A DNA stretch of 62,661 nt from Phycisphaerae bacterium (GCA_030448225.1 JAUJNJ010000027.1:1611-64271), one strand, 5' to 3'. Shown: positions 1 to 9,465, counted from the stretch's first letter. Made by a program: numbers and translations. Notes: generated from the letters alone by a model not told the origin.

Positions 1-698
1 GCGACCTGGAGAAGCCCGACGGGCTGACGATCGTGCGGGCCGGCGAGGCCGAGCGCATGCTCGCGCCGCTGCCGTTCACCCGGATCTGGGGGATCGGCCC
101 CAAGACCGCGGCCAAGCTCGAGGGGCTCGGCCTGCGGACGATCGGCGACCTGCGGCGGACGCCGGTCGACGTGCTGACGCGGCGCGTCGGCGACGACGCC
201 GAGCGGTACCTGCGGCTGGCGCGCGGCGTCGACGACCGGCCGGTCGTGCCCGACGGCGACGCCAAGAGCGTCGGGCAGGAGCAGACGTTCGGCGCCGACC
301 TCGCCGACCCGGCCGCCGTGCGCGACGTGCTGCTCGAGCAGTCGGAGCAGGTCGCCGGCCGGCTCCGCCGCCACGGGCTGGTCGCGCGGACGGTGACGGT
401 GAAGATCCGCTTCGGCGACTTCCAGACCGTCACCCGCCGCTGCACGCTGCCCGAGCCGACCGACGCCACCGCCGCGCTCTGGTCCGCCGCCCGCGACCAG
501 TTCGACCGCTGGGCGGCGGGCGCGTTCCAACCGGTGCGCCTCGTCGGCGCCGCGGCCGGGGGCTTAAGCCGGGGCGTGTCGCAGCTCGACCTGTTCCCCG
601 ACGCGTCGGCCGAGCGGCAGCGCAAGCTCGACCGCGCGCTCGACCAGATCAACGCCAAGTTCGGCAAGACCGCCATCCGCCGCGCGACGGGCGGTTAG
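1..698 (+). CDS. dinB: DNA polymerase IV (DinB), C-terminal part
   Basis: Error-prone Y-family polymerase that copies past DNA lesions. The gene enters from the left edge; the first complete codon is at base 3 and reads DLEKPDGLTIV, the typical end of the DinB palm domain. It is followed by the thumb helix-hairpin-helix (IWGIGPKTAAKL) and the little-finger domain (about residues 75-190 of the visible part, with QEQTFGADL and VTVKIRFGDFQTVTR). About 230 residues are visible, so roughly the N-terminal third with the catalytic carboxylates lies outside the window. The C-terminus (SQLDLF followed by a basic tail) is normal for the family. Reading frame intact. Confidence 0.93.
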   Translation, partial: DLEKPDGLTIVRAGEAERMLAPLPFTRIWGIGPKTAAKLEGLGLRTIGDLRRTPVDVLTRRVGDDAERYLRLARGVDDRPVVPDGDAKSVGQEQTFGADLADPAAVRDVLLEQSEQVAGRLRRHGLVARTVTVKIRFGDFQTVTRRCTLPEPTDATAALWSAARDQFDRWAAGAFQPVRLVGAAAGGLSRGVSQLDLFPDASAERQRKLDRALDQINAKFGKTAIRRATGG

Positions 699-735
699 AG
701 CATCGGGAACCGTGTGTCCCTGAGAGTTCGGGGAA

Positions 736-757
736 CCGTGGGAGCAAGCTCCCACGG
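736..757. terminator. GC-rich hairpin behind dinB
   Basis: A 10-bp perfect inverted repeat (CCGTGGGAGC / GCTCCCACGG) with a two-base loop lies about 40 bp after the dinB stop. No U-run follows, so termination is only a suggestion. A related but imperfect copy of the same motif occurs near 28,210, which makes it a repeat as much as a terminator. The rest of 758-923 shows nothing else I can name. Confidence 0.35.
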
Positions 758-923
758 CGTTCGGGGACGAAACGAGCACTGCGAAAGTGCGCGGCGGTGC
801 CTGCACTTGGATGGGTGCCTCGTAGTTGCGACGCCTGCGTCGCGGTTGTGGCGCAGCCACAAGTTCTTTCTCTCGACCGGCGAGATTCGACGCGGCGCGT
901 CGATCGGGACGCGGGCGTCGCCA

Positions 924-1586
924 CTACGGGTCGGACCGGCGTTCGTCGTGGCTTGGGCCGGCCGGCGGTCGTTCGAACTTCGGCGGGCGCGTGCCGCGGC
1001 GGGCGGCGCCGGCGATCGGGACGTAGGCCAGTTCCTCGCCGGCGGCGACGCGGCGCAGCATGAGGGCGCCGCGGCTCATGTCGCCGCGTCCGGCGAAGTC
1101 GGCCGGGAAGCGCAGGCGGTCGCCGAGGACGCCGGTCAACACGTCGACGTACTTCCCGGTCGCGACGCTGCCGAGCAGCACGAACTCGGCCGACGGCCCG
1201 GCGGCGGCGGCGGCGGCGAGGGCGGTGGCGTCGCGCACGAGCGGGTCGCGGTAGCGGGCGTCGGCGGCGTCGATGTCGACGCCGCCGAAGGCGCGCAGGT
1301 CGGCGGGCGTGACGACCGTGTCCGGCGAAAGCAGGCCGCGGTTGGACGTGATGACGTACGCGCCGCCCACGCCCGCCGGCGGGCTCGCGAACGCGGCGGC
1401 GTACGCGAGCTTGCCCCGGAAGTACAGGCCGCTGAGGAAGGCGAACACCTCGCCGAGCGGCGCGCCGCCGGGGGTGCGAATCTTCTTCGCGAGAGGAAAC
1501 TGCGCCTCGTCGTTCAGCAGGTACCCCGCGCGCTTGCCGCCGCAGTGGGCGGGGGAGAGGAGGAAGACGCGGTGGGGAGTGGTCAT
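924..1586 (-). CDS. conserved hypothetical protein
   Basis: About 220 residues, starting most likely at the ATG giving MTTPHRVFLLSPAHCGGKR; an ATG ten codons upstream is possible. The N-terminal motif FLLSPAHCGGKRAGYLL, then an alanine-rich middle with FVLLGSVATGKYVDVL and a terminal segment GAARRGTRPPKFERP, suggest a soluble globular protein. No signal peptide, membrane helix or catalytic motif I can name is visible. It lies upstream of a TrpG/PabA-like gene on the same strand with about 180 bp between them, so co-transcription is possible but not shown. I do not recognise the family with certainty. Confidence 0.6.
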   Translation of the reverse strand: MTTPHRVFLLSPAHCGGKRAGYLLNDEAQFPLAKKIRTPGGAPLGEVFAFLSGLYFRGKLAYAAAFASPPAGVGGAYVITSNRGLLSPDTVVTPADLRAFGGVDIDAADARYRDPLVRDATALAAAAAAGPSAEFVLLGSVATGKYVDVLTGVLGDRLRFPADFAGRGDMSRGALMLRRVAAGEELAYVPIAGAARRGTRPPKFERPPAGPSHDERRSDP

Positions 1587-1770
1587 CGGAACACGATAGC
1601 CGTGCCGGGTGAGCATGTGCTGCTACATGCTATCGACCGCGCGCTGATCGGCCGGTTCGAGGCGCGGGACGGCGGGGACCAGCAGCGGTCCGCAGCGCGA
1701 GCAGAGGACGCACGCGGCGCAGCGGTATCGGAGCATGGCTCCATTAAGTGAACGGCCGGTGCGACGGGGT

Positions 1771-2340
1771 TCACTTCTTCAGAAAGTTCGCCAGCAACCG
1801 CTCGCCCTGTTCGGTGAGGAAGCTTTCGGGGTGGTACTGCACGCCCTCCAGGGGCCAGGTCTTGTGGCGGACGCCCATGATCTCGTCGGCGGCGGTCCAG
1901 GCGCTGATCTCGTAGTCGGCGGGCAGGGTGCCGTTCTTGATGATGAGGCTGTGGTAGCGGGTGGCGGTGAACGGCTGGGGCATGCCCGCGTAGAGCGTGC
2001 GGCCGTCGTGGTGGATCAGGTCGGTCTTGCCGTGCATGAGCTTGTCGGCGCGGATCACCTCGGCGCCGCTCACGAACCCGATGCACTGGTGGCCGAGGCA
2101 GACGCCCAGCACCGGCAGTTTCGGGCCGAAGTGGCGGATGATGTCGTTGCTCACGCCCCCCTCGCGCGGCGTGCAGGGGCCGGGCGAGATGACGACGTGG
2201 GTCGGCTTCAGGGCCTCGACCTCGTCGACCGTCACCTTGTCGTTGCGGAAGACCTTGATCGGGCGGGCCGGGTCGATCTCGCCCAACTTCTGCACGAGGT
2301 TGTACGTGAACGAGTCGTAGTTATCGATCAGGACGAGCAT
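1771..2340 (-). CDS. trpG: anthranilate/aminodeoxychorismate synthase component II (glutamine amidotransferase)
   Basis: Class I glutamine amidotransferase subunit (189 aa) that releases ammonia from glutamine for chorismate amination by a TrpE or PabB partner, in tryptophan or folate synthesis. It starts MLVLIDNYDSFTYNLVQ, the hallmark N-terminus. The oxyanion motif VISPGPCTPREGG, the nucleophile loop GVCLGHQCIGF with the catalytic Cys, and the C-terminal catalytic His-Glu in EGVQYHPESFLT are all present. Length and order are complete. No partner subunit lies nearby, so TrpG cannot be told from PabA; both roles are often shared by one protein. Confidence 0.93.
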   Translation of the reverse strand: MLVLIDNYDSFTYNLVQKLGEIDPARPIKVFRNDKVTVDEVEALKPTHVVISPGPCTPREGGVSNDIIRHFGPKLPVLGVCLGHQCIGFVSGAEVIRADKLMHGKTDLIHHDGRTLYAGMPQPFTATRYHSLIIKNGTLPADYEISAWTAADEIMGVRHKTWPLEGVQYHPESFLTEQGERLLANFLKK

Positions 2341-2519
2341 GGGCGGGTCGAAGGTTAAGTCAGGGGCGGGGCGAAGTAAAACGTTGCTCGCGCCTTAGCG
2401 CAAACATCGATGTTTCGCAGGTGCGTGCGCTAAGCTGCGGGCGGTTCGGCGGGGGAGGGCAGACGACGCCCGAACGTCCTCGTTTGCGTTCGCGCCGGCA
2501 CCCCCTATTGTTGGCACGC

Positions 2520-3236
2520 ATGCTATTGGCCGCCAGTGTCGCGTGGAACAGCCCGCTGTTCTGGGCCGTCTTGATCGGGTGGATCCTCAGCGTCGTGCTC
2601 CACGAGTTCGCGCACGGGCTCGTCGCGCACCTCGGCGGCGACTACACGATCCGCGAGCGCGGCGGGCTCACGCTCAACCCGCTGCAGTACGTCGACCCGG
2701 TCTTCAGCCTGCTCATGCCGATCGTCTTCCTCGCGATGGGCGGCATCCCGCTGCCGGGCGGGGTGACGTACATCCGCACCGACCTGCTGCGCAGCCGGCA
2801 CTGGGAGTCGGCCGTTTCGCTCGCCGGGCCGCTGATGAACCTGCTGCTGTTCGTCGGCTTCGCGCTGCCGCTGCACCCGGCGTTCAAGTGGGTCGACCCG
2901 TACGACCCCTCGAGCTGGACCAACGGCCAGATCTTCTGCGGCGCGATGGCGGTGCTGCAGATCCTGGCGGTGCTGTTCAACCTCGTGCCCGTGCCGCCGC
3001 TCGACGGCTTCGGCGCGATCGCGCCCTACATGAAGGCCGAGCAGCGGCTGAAGCTCACGACGCCGCCGACGAGCACCGTGCTGTTCATGGCCTACTTCTT
3101 CCTGATCTGGACCGTGCCCGGCTTCACGAGCTGGATGATCGGCGTGATGTACCGCCTGCTGGAACTGATGGGGTTCGGCGACAACCAACTCGTGTTCGGC
3201 TTCATGTTTCGGCGGGCACTCTGGGACGCGCAGTAG
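2520..3236 (+). CDS. site-2-protease-like M50 membrane metallopeptidase
   Basis: Membrane zinc protease family that cuts substrates inside the bilayer. The ATG at 2520 gives 238 aa; upstream in-frame codons encode an arginine-rich stretch unlike the family. The first membrane segment carries the zinc motif HEFAHG (HExxH, about residue 29). Several hydrophobic segments follow, and the third zinc ligand lies in NLVPVPPLDGFGA (residues about 157-169), matching the NPxPPLDG motif. There is no PDZ domain, so it belongs with the short Rip-like proteins that planctomycetes encode in several copies. The substrate is unknown. Confidence 0.88.
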   Translation: MLLAASVAWNSPLFWAVLIGWILSVVLHEFAHGLVAHLGGDYTIRERGGLTLNPLQYVDPVFSLLMPIVFLAMGGIPLPGGVTYIRTDLLRSRHWESAVSLAGPLMNLLLFVGFALPLHPAFKWVDPYDPSSWTNGQIFCGAMAVLQILAVLFNLVPVPPLDGFGAIAPYMKAEQRLKLTTPPTSTVLFMAYFFLIWTVPGFTSWMIGVMYRLLELMGFGDNQLVFGFMFRRALWDAQ

Positions 3237-3840
3237 GCGACGCGCGACAGGGTCATCGGCGCCACAGTTCCTACGCGCGGCGCGGCCGCTTCAGCGGCCG
3301 TGACTCGATTGTCGAAGCTCGACTAAAGAGTGGAAGCAGACGATCGCGGGCTCCACAGCGAAGGCTTGGTCCGCGCCGATGTTTCACCCCATAAAACAAC
3401 AAACCCCGGCTGATGCCGGGGTTTGTTGCGGGCTATGGGGTTCCGACCCGGGGGTTCAAGGGGGTGTGGGGTGGGTCGGAATTTGCGGGCTATGTTGGAC
3501 CGTTCGCCTCGTGGCTCCCGGCTCAGGGTCGTGGCCGTTTCGGGCCGCGTCCGTGATATTTTTCAGTAGAACAAAGACCGTGCCCGTTTCGAAAATTTTC
3601 CCGGAAGTGCCGCAATGGCGTTTCCGGGCGTTGATCCGGGGCCCGCACGTCCGATAATTCCAGGTCGCCTCACGATCGACGCTAAATCGTCAGGGGTGTC
3701 GTGTCACGCCGGCCAAATTGCGCGTGGCGGCGCACGGCTCGGCCCGCCGGCCGCTTAGGGAAGTCTTTTAGCGTTGCGGAGAACGTGGGGTGAGATCTAC
3801 CGTATGATTTCACATCGGCAGAGCCAGCGGAGGAAAAGCC
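3237..3840. other. intergenic region
   Basis: About 600 bp without a supported gene. It holds the hairpin at 3397-3428 and a stretch rich in short G-runs. A TATGAT hexamer about 35 bp before the HMA gene is a possible -10 element, but no matching -35 element is seen. Confidence 0.4.
3397..3428. terminator. strong inverted repeat, probable intrinsic terminator
   Basis: A perfect 14-bp stem (3397-3410 with 3415-3428) with loop TGAT and core AACCCCGGC. Read on the minus strand it is followed by TTTTAT, the better terminator orientation, yet no minus-strand gene ends there. It lies 160 bp behind the M50 gene and may act in both directions. Confidence 0.6.
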
Positions 3841-4137
3841 ATGTCCCCGGACGTCAGCGGTGACCAGTTCGTCTTGATTCGCATCGAGGGGATGCACTGC
3901 TTCCGGTGCGGCGGCGCGATCCAGAAGGCGCTGCTGAGGAACGCCGGCGTCCACGAGGTGGAGGTGGACTTCCCGAGCGGGCAGGCCTCGGTCCTGTTCG
4001 ACCGCGCCGCCGTGACGATCCCGGAGTTGATTCGGTCGGTCCAAGAGGCCGGCTATCGCGCGATCGGCTTTCACCAGGGACACGAGGACGCCGGTTCCAA
4101 CGCGTCGTCGGACGTCGTGGACTCGAAGACGAACTAG
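3841..4137 (+). CDS. heavy-metal-associated (HMA) domain protein
   Basis: Small protein of 98 aa with one HMA fold, as in CopZ-type copper chaperones and the N-termini of metal-exporting P-type ATPases. The metal-binding loop is GMHCFRCGG (CxxC, residues about 19-25). It is followed by a beta-alpha-beta pattern ending EAGYRAIGF. A polar tail of about 20 residues follows the domain. The start is supported by AGCGGAGGAAAAGCC just before the ATG. No ATPase or copper regulator is adjacent, so a stand-alone chaperone or sensor role is inferred. The metal (copper most likely) is not shown by the sequence. Confidence 0.87.
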   Translation: MSPDVSGDQFVLIRIEGMHCFRCGGAIQKALLRNAGVHEVEVDFPSGQASVLFDRAAVTIPELIRSVQEAGYRAIGFHQGHEDAGSNASSDVVDSKTN

Positions 4138-4638
4138 GCGACGCTCGACGACGAGGCGCGGACGGCAAGAATTGTGGCGCCGCCGCGGTTAGATCCTGCT
4201 CGAATCTTCCAATCCGATCACCACGGGATGCGGCATCTTCTCGGCGCATCTGCCAGTGCTTCAAATCTCTCCTGTCAGGCGAATTCCGAATTCCGAATGT
4301 GACTGACCACATGGCCGCCAAAGCGGCCGTGCCCTGCTGGCGAGTGCGCGCCGGAACTTTCCGGTCGCGTCGGGGCACGGATCTATCGTGCTTTCGCCGC
4401 TCACGGCTTGGGACGTTCGAGAGATCCGGCGACCGCTTTCACGCTGCATCCAACCCGAGTTCCGCACGCCCGATCCGCACCAGCACCGTTGATGGCCGTT
4501 TGCCGGTAGGCGCGGCCGGGGCCCGCCCGCAGAATGCGCCCGCGGCGTTGGAAAGCAGACGATCGACGTGGGGCGCCTCTCGGTGGGACGATCGGAATCG
4601 TCCTGACGGTTCGCGGGCGCAGCGGGGCGTGGGGATCA
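4138..4638. other. intergenic region
   Basis: About 500 bp between the HMA gene and the first lipid-kinase-like gene. I see no conserved ORF, RNA gene or clear promoter in it. Confidence 0.4.
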
Positions 4639-5529
4639 ATGCGGGTGCGCGTGTTTCACAACGCCCGGGCCGGGACCGGCAAGGCCGCCACGGGCGACGC
4701 TTCGCCCGACGCGATCGCCGCGGCGTTCGCCGAGGCGGGGGTGACGGCGGAACTGCTGTCGCTCGGCGACGTGGACCTCGCCGCAAGCGTCGGCTCGGCG
4801 CGGGCGGGCGGGTTTGACGCGATCGTCGCGGCGGGGGGCGACGGCCCGGTCAACGCGGTCGCCGCCGCGGTCGTCGACACCGACCTGCCGCTGGGCGTGC
4901 TGCCGATGGGCACGCTGAACCACTTCGCGAAGGACCTGGGCCTGCCGCAGCGCCTCGCCGACGCCGCCCGCGTGATCGCCGCCGGGCGGACGGCGGCGGT
5001 CGACGTGGGCGACGTCAACGGCCGGGCGTTCGTGAACAACTCCTCGATCGGCCTCTACCCGCACATCGTCAGCAAGCGCGAGCGCGGGCAGGAGCGGCTC
5101 GGCTACGGGAAGTGGCTGGCGATGCTCCTCGCCGCACTGTCGATCTTCCGGCGGTACCCGGTCGTGAAGGTCGTCATCGACACCGGCGACCGGGCCGTCC
5201 GTCGCACGACGCCGTTCGTGTTCGTCGGGAACAACTGGTACCAGATCCAATCGTTCTCGCTCGGCGGGCGGTCGTGCCTGAACCAGGGGGAACTGAGCCT
5301 CTACCTCGCCAACCGCACCGGCCGGCTCGGCCTGCTCGCGCTGGCGCTGCGGGCGCTGGTGGGGCGGCTCGACCAGGCGCGGGACTTCGAGTCAATGTGC
5401 CTCTCGGAACTTCGCATCGAGACGATGAAGAAGACGCTGCGGGTCGCGCTCGACGGCGAGGTGACGCGCCTCGCCCCGCCGCTGCATTACCGGATCCGGC
5501 GCGGGGCGCTGCGCGTGTTCGTCCCGTGA
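4639..5529 (+). CDS. diacylglycerol-kinase-like lipid kinase, copy 1
   Basis: Member of the diacylglycerol kinase / sphingosine kinase family (about 296 aa from the ATG giving MRVRVFHNARAG). Family proteins phosphorylate lipid hydroxyls with ATP at the inner membrane. The ATP-binding core reads AAGGDGPVNAVA where the family consensus is GGDGTxN, so the threonine is replaced by proline. The next motif, LPMGTLNHFAKDLGLP, is normal, as are VDVGDVNGRAFVNNSSIGLYP and the C-terminal DGE (ALDGEVTRL). The Thr-to-Pro change could weaken activity. A paralogue with an intact motif lies 340 bp downstream on the same strand. Confidence 0.87.
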   Translation: MRVRVFHNARAGTGKAATGDASPDAIAAAFAEAGVTAELLSLGDVDLAASVGSARAGGFDAIVAAGGDGPVNAVAAAVVDTDLPLGVLPMGTLNHFAKDLGLPQRLADAARVIAAGRTAAVDVGDVNGRAFVNNSSIGLYPHIVSKRERGQERLGYGKWLAMLLAALSIFRRYPVVKVVIDTGDRAVRRTTPFVFVGNNWYQIQSFSLGGRSCLNQGELSLYLANRTGRLGLLALALRALVGRLDQARDFESMCLSELRIETMKKTLRVALDGEVTRLAPPLHYRIRRGALRVFVP

Positions 5530-5868
5530 GCGACGTGGTGCGGGGAAGGCGCTGCGATGCGGGTGAGCGATCGCGGGACGATGAGCGCGGGCCCCAGCAA
5601 GGGTGTGGCCGAAGGGAAGGACATCGGGTGACACGTGGCGCGTCCTAATGCGCCGACCACGCGCCGCTCTGCGAGCGGCGGCTAAACGGGGGAGGGTTAC
5701 CACCCACTCGGCAAGCATTGTCAACGGGGTGGCACGAAGCGCGGAGTGTCTTCACGACTCGCGTCTGGTCCGCGCGCTCCGCATCTTCCCTGTAGAACCG
5801 ACCGCGGCGCCGCCGGGATCAAATCGCCCGTTCACGCGGACGCTCTTCCGGCGTACGCTCCCGCTCGG

Positions 5869-6840
5869 ATGAAGGTGCTCGTGGTGCTCAACCAGGCGGC
5901 GGGGACGCTCGCGGCGTCGGAGACCGGCGACGAGCCAGAGCGCATCCGCGCGGGCTTCGCCGCGGCCGGGGCGGACGTCGAGGTGCGGAGCGTCGATGGC
6001 AAGGACCTCGAGCGCACGGTCGCCGACGCGGTGGCGCGGCAGGTCGACGTCGTCGTCGGCGGCGGGGGCGACGGCACGCTCAACACGATCGCCGGCGCGC
6101 TGGCCGGCACGGGGACGGCGTTCGGCGTGCTGCCGCTCGGCACGCACAACCACTTCGCCAAGGAACTCGGCATCCCGCTCGACCTCGACGCCGCCGTCGC
6201 CGCCCTGGCCGGCGGCACCGAGAAGGACCTCGACGTCGGCGAGGTCAACGGCAAGATCTTCCTGAACTTCTCCGGCATCGGCCTCCACCCGCTCGTCGTG
6301 AAGCACCGCGACGCCCAGCGCGACGTGCTGGGGCGCAAGAAGTTCGTCGCGATGTTCGTCGCGTTCGTCCGCGTGATGCGCGTGCTGCCGGTGATGAGCG
6401 TGCGGCTGAGCTTCGGCGACACGACGATGCGCCGCGTGACGCCGTCGGTCATCGTCTGCAACAACGCGCACCAGATGGAGGTGTTCGGCGTCGAGAACGT
6501 CAGCTTCCCCGACCGAAACCTGCTCAACATCTACCTCGCGCGGGCCACCGGCCGCTTCGGGCTGCTCTGGCTGATCGTCCAGGCGGCGCTGGGCAAGCTG
6601 CGGACGGCGCGCGGCTTCGAGTCGCTCGCGCTGGGCGACGTGGTGCTCGACACGGCCAACCGCCATGCCCGCGTCTCGATCGACGGCGAGGTGACCGACC
6701 TCCGCACGCCGCTGCACTACCGCGTGCGCAAGGGCGGCCTGAAGGTGATCGTGCCGGTCGAGCGCCGGGCGGACGAGGGCGCGACGGCACCGGCGGGCGG
6801 GGCGGCAAATGAAGCGAGTGCGACGGGCGCCGCGTCGTGA
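5869..6840 (+). CDS. diacylglycerol-kinase-like lipid kinase, copy 2
   Basis: Paralogue of the preceding gene, about 323 aa from the ATG giving MKVLVVLNQAAG. It has the intact kinase signature GGGGDGTLNTIAG, then LPLGTHNHFAKELGIP, DVGEVNGKIFLNFSGIGLHP and SIDGEVTDLRTPLHYRV. These align segment by segment with copy 1, so the pair is a tandem duplication that has diverged. The C-terminal 30 residues are Ala/Gly-rich and absent from copy 1. The lipid substrate is unknown. This is the copy more likely to be catalytically competent. Confidence 0.9.
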   Translation: MKVLVVLNQAAGTLAASETGDEPERIRAGFAAAGADVEVRSVDGKDLERTVADAVARQVDVVVGGGGDGTLNTIAGALAGTGTAFGVLPLGTHNHFAKELGIPLDLDAAVAALAGGTEKDLDVGEVNGKIFLNFSGIGLHPLVVKHRDAQRDVLGRKKFVAMFVAFVRVMRVLPVMSVRLSFGDTTMRRVTPSVIVCNNAHQMEVFGVENVSFPDRNLLNIYLARATGRFGLLWLIVQAALGKLRTARGFESLALGDVVLDTANRHARVSIDGEVTDLRTPLHYRVRKGGLKVIVPVERRADEGATAPAGGAANEASATGAAS

Positions 6841-7053
6841 AGGGGGATCAATTGAGCACGCGACGACGACGCCAGGAACCGACGCCCGGCCTCCCCGCGT
6901 CTAGCCGCCGCCCGAAGGGCCGCGCTTGCGATCGAGCGGACCGAACCGCGACGGCGCGTGCGGCCCGTCGCGCCGAATGCGCGGCGCGACCGTCGTCACC
7001 CGCTCACCCGTTCACCCGTTCACCCGTCGAATATTAAGCCTCGTCGCCACCGC

Positions 7054-8058
7054 ATGAGAACGATCGCGCACATCTCGGACCTGCACTTCGGCCGGATCGA
7101 CCCGCCGGTGCTCGAGGGGCTCGCCGCCGACCTCGAGTCGCGCAAGCCGACGCTCCTCGTCGTCAGCGGCGACTTCACGCAGCGCGCCCGGCCGGGGCAG
7201 TACCGGGACGCCGCGGCGTTCATGCGGCGGCTGCCCAAGCCGCAGCTCGTGGTGCCGGGCAACCACGACATCCCGATGTTCGACGTCGTCCGGCGGTTCT
7301 TCTTCCCGCTCGGCAACTACACGAAGCACATCACGCGCGACCTGCGGCCGTGCTACCAGGACGAGGAGCTGTTCGTCCTCGGCATCAACACCGCCCGATC
7401 GTTCACGCACAAGAGCGGGTGGATTTCCGAGGAACAACTGCTCGACGTGAAGCTGCGCGTCTGCCCGCTGCCGGAGGACGTCGTGCGCGTCGTCGTCACG
7501 CACCACCCGTTCGTCCCGCCCCCGCGCGAGCCGGACGCCGACGTGATCGTGCGCGGCGAGTCGTACATCGACGAGCTCGAGGCGTGCGGCGTGGACCTGC
7601 TGCTGGCCGGGCACCTGCACCTGGCCTACCACGACGACCTGCGGTCGCACTACAAGTCGGCCAAGCGGTCGATCCTCTCGATCCAAAGCCGGCACCGCGA
7701 CCAGCACCCGCCGGCGAGGGGAGCCCAACGCCTACAACTGGATCACGGTCAGCCCGGGTCTCTGCACGGTGGCCGTCCGCGCGTGGGACGCGGCCAGGGA
7801 GGTGCTTCACCGAGTCGCTCGTCACGCCTTTCTGCAAGGTCGACGGCGCCCTGGCGGCGCGAGACGCAGGTCCCGGTCGACAAGGCCGCCGAGGACGTGC
7901 TCAGCGGCGTCGGCACCGAGGCCGACGCCAAGGCCGGCTCGCCCGACGGCCCGCCTGTGGAGGCGGTGAAGGCGGGCGTGCCGCTGGAGAGTCGCCCGCG
8001 CGACAGTTCAGACGCCGCCCATCCGGCCGACGCCGCGGCCCCGGGCGACGGCGGCTGA
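7054..8058 (+). CDS. metallophosphoesterase, frameshifted C-terminal part
   Basis: Calcineurin-like phosphoesterase. From the ATG at 7054 the protein reads MRTIAHISDLHFGRID (D-x-H metal motif), VVSGDFTQRA (GDxxxR), VPGNHDIPMF (GNHD), THHPFVPPP and LLAGHLHLAY (GHxH), so all five metal-binding blocks are present in order. Near 7690 the frame slips; in the next frame the expected continuation GTATSTRRRGEPNAYNWI appears, and at least two more slips follow before DKAAEDVLSGV. The original frame resumes and ends at 8058. Probably one intact protein of about 330 aa in life. Substrate unknown; the family includes cyclic-nucleotide and lipid phosphoesterases. Confidence 0.85.
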   Translation: MRTIAHISDLHFGRIDPPVLEGLAADLESRKPTLLVVSGDFTQRARPGQYRDAAAFMRRLPKPQLVVPGNHDIPMFDVVRRFFFPLGNYTKHITRDLRPCYQDEELFVLGINTARSFTHKSGWISEEQLLDVKLRVCPLPEDVVRVVVTHHPFVPPPREPDADVIVRGESYIDELEACGVDLLLAGHLHLAYHDDLRSHYKSAKRSILSIQSRHRDQHPPARGAQRLQLDHGQPGSLHGGRPRVGRGQGGASPSRSSRLSARSTAPWRRETQVPVDKAAEDVLSGVGTEADAKAGSPDGPPVEAVKAGVPLESRPRDSSDAAHPADAAAPGDGG

Positions 8059-8104
8059 TTCGATCAAACGGGAGCCGGACAATGGGGAACCGATCGACTT
8101 CGGC

Positions 8105-8425
8105 ATGGTCAAGCGCGTGGTTCTCGACCACCTCGACCAGGACCGGTGGTGGGAAGAAGCGCTTGGTCGCGGTGGCGAAACGCCCGCCGTTCAACATCGA
8201 CGACGCGCCGGGCGGCAAGAACGAGGCGATCTACAACCGTCCGGCGGGGTGAAAATCGCCGGCACCGGCTCGGCGGACTGGAACGCGTTCTTCGCGGACC
8301 TTGGTGCGGCCATCCGACAACAGCGGCAGCCTTACCGACGCGCGTACGACGACCCCGCCCGGCTGAACGAACTCGTGGAACAGGTCGTGCGCGAGTTCCA
8401 GCTGAACTCACCCCACAACCGCTAG
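8105..8425 (+). CDS. hypothetical protein, apparently frameshifted
   Basis: The start MVKRVVLDHLDQDRWWEEAL and the end NAFFADLGAAIRQQRQPYRR...FQLNSPHNR share a frame. The most protein-like middle (PPFNIDDAPGGKNEAIYN) is in another frame, so one insertion and one deletion seem to lie between about 8160 and 8250. The product would be around 105 aa with no recognisable domain, and its reality is uncertain. The region 8426-8590 behind it holds nothing I can name. Confidence 0.35.
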   Translation: MVKRVVLDHLDQDRWWEEALGRGGETPAVQHRRRAGRQERGDLQPSGGVKIAGTGSADWNAFFADLGAAIRQQRQPYRRAYDDPARLNELVEQVVREFQLNSPHNR

Positions 8426-8596
8426 GACAGTGAGTGAGCCACCGTGTAGCGTCTGAGAACGCCGTGCAGCTTGTGCGCGCGGGTCCCCGGTTCCGTCCGT
8501 GCAGTAAGTTTACATGAGGTCTTGCGGTCCGCTTACCGATCCGACGCGTCCAGCCGGGGTACCCCGGCGGGTGGTTCGAGTTGGTCGGCGAAGGCG

Positions 8597-9245
8597 TCAG
8601 CATCCGCGTGAACTCAAGGCCGTCGAACGGGCGGCTCGAAAGTCGAGCAACAGGTGCTGGCCGTGCAGGAGCAGGCCGACGTCCTGCGGCAGCAGCGCGT
8701 GGACGATTGCGCTTGGCGCGGCGGCCGTGGAGTCGGTGCCGAAGACGACGAACCGCTGGTTCGTCCCCATGAGAGGAAGCTCGCCAGCGAGAACAGGTCC
8801 AGCAAGCTCACGTCCCGCGCCCGGCGGGGCCTGGGCCGACGGGGGCCACTCGGCTTCGATCCGGCGGACGAGCACGTGGTGAGGCAGGGGCGTTGCGGTC
8901 GTCGTCGATGGCGCTGACGGCGTCGGCGTCGGACGGTGGCTGGATCTGAAAGGATCGTGGTGCGCCCACTCGTGAGTTCGCTGCGGACGGCGACGCAGTC
9001 GCCGCCGAGCACGTCGAACGGCGGCGCAGCACGTCCGCGTCACCGCCGCCGGCGCGCGACGGCCGCCGCCGACGTGGAAGCCCGACTGCCGCGCCCATTC
9101 CGCCAGCGACACCCACTGCCGCCGCGACGTCCAGCGGCGGACGAGCAGCCAGTACATTACGGTCGACGCCGAGCACCACGAGCAGGCACCCGAAGATCAG
9201 CGGCGAGAAGGGGGCGGGCTGTACGCTTGCCGCGACCGGCGGCAT
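8597..9245 (-). pseudogene. hypothetical membrane-anchored protein, frameshifted
   Basis: On the minus strand a start at 9245 gives a hydrophobic N-terminal helix (FSPLIFGCLLVVLGV). After a slip near 9155 it continues YWLLVRRWTSRRQWVSLAEW, then in another frame LGGDCVAVRSEL, and finally VLVRRIEAEWPPS and ALLPQDVGLLLHGQHLLLDF. These pieces run in one direction without gaps, so they fit one single-pass membrane protein of about 210 aa that needs three or four frame corrections. No family is recognised. It may be broken in the genome or only in the assembly. Confidence 0.5.
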
Positions 9246-9465
9246 GGCCGCGCATGATAACCGCGACCCGCCGCACGCCCGGCCGCGCCGTTACCGGACG
9301 CGGGCGCGGATCCGGCGCTGCCCGCGATGCGTCGGCGGGGCGGGGCCGGCGCGGTCGCTGGCGCGGCCCGGAACATGCTTGCAGCCTCGCCGCCGCGGGT
9401 GTTCCCGGACCTCGTCCGGCCCGGCGGCTTCGGGGGCGGGGGGCGTCCCGGCGAGGGAGGAGACG

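Noticed and set aside
714..1751. Long plus-strand open frame of 345 codons
   Set aside because: It lies antisense to the hypothetical gene at 924-1586 and overlaps its whole length. Its Gly/Ala/Arg-rich composition is typical of a GC-rich shadow frame.
3430..3490. tRNA-like GGTTC segment
   Set aside because: No acceptor stem, anticodon arm or D-arm can be folded around it.
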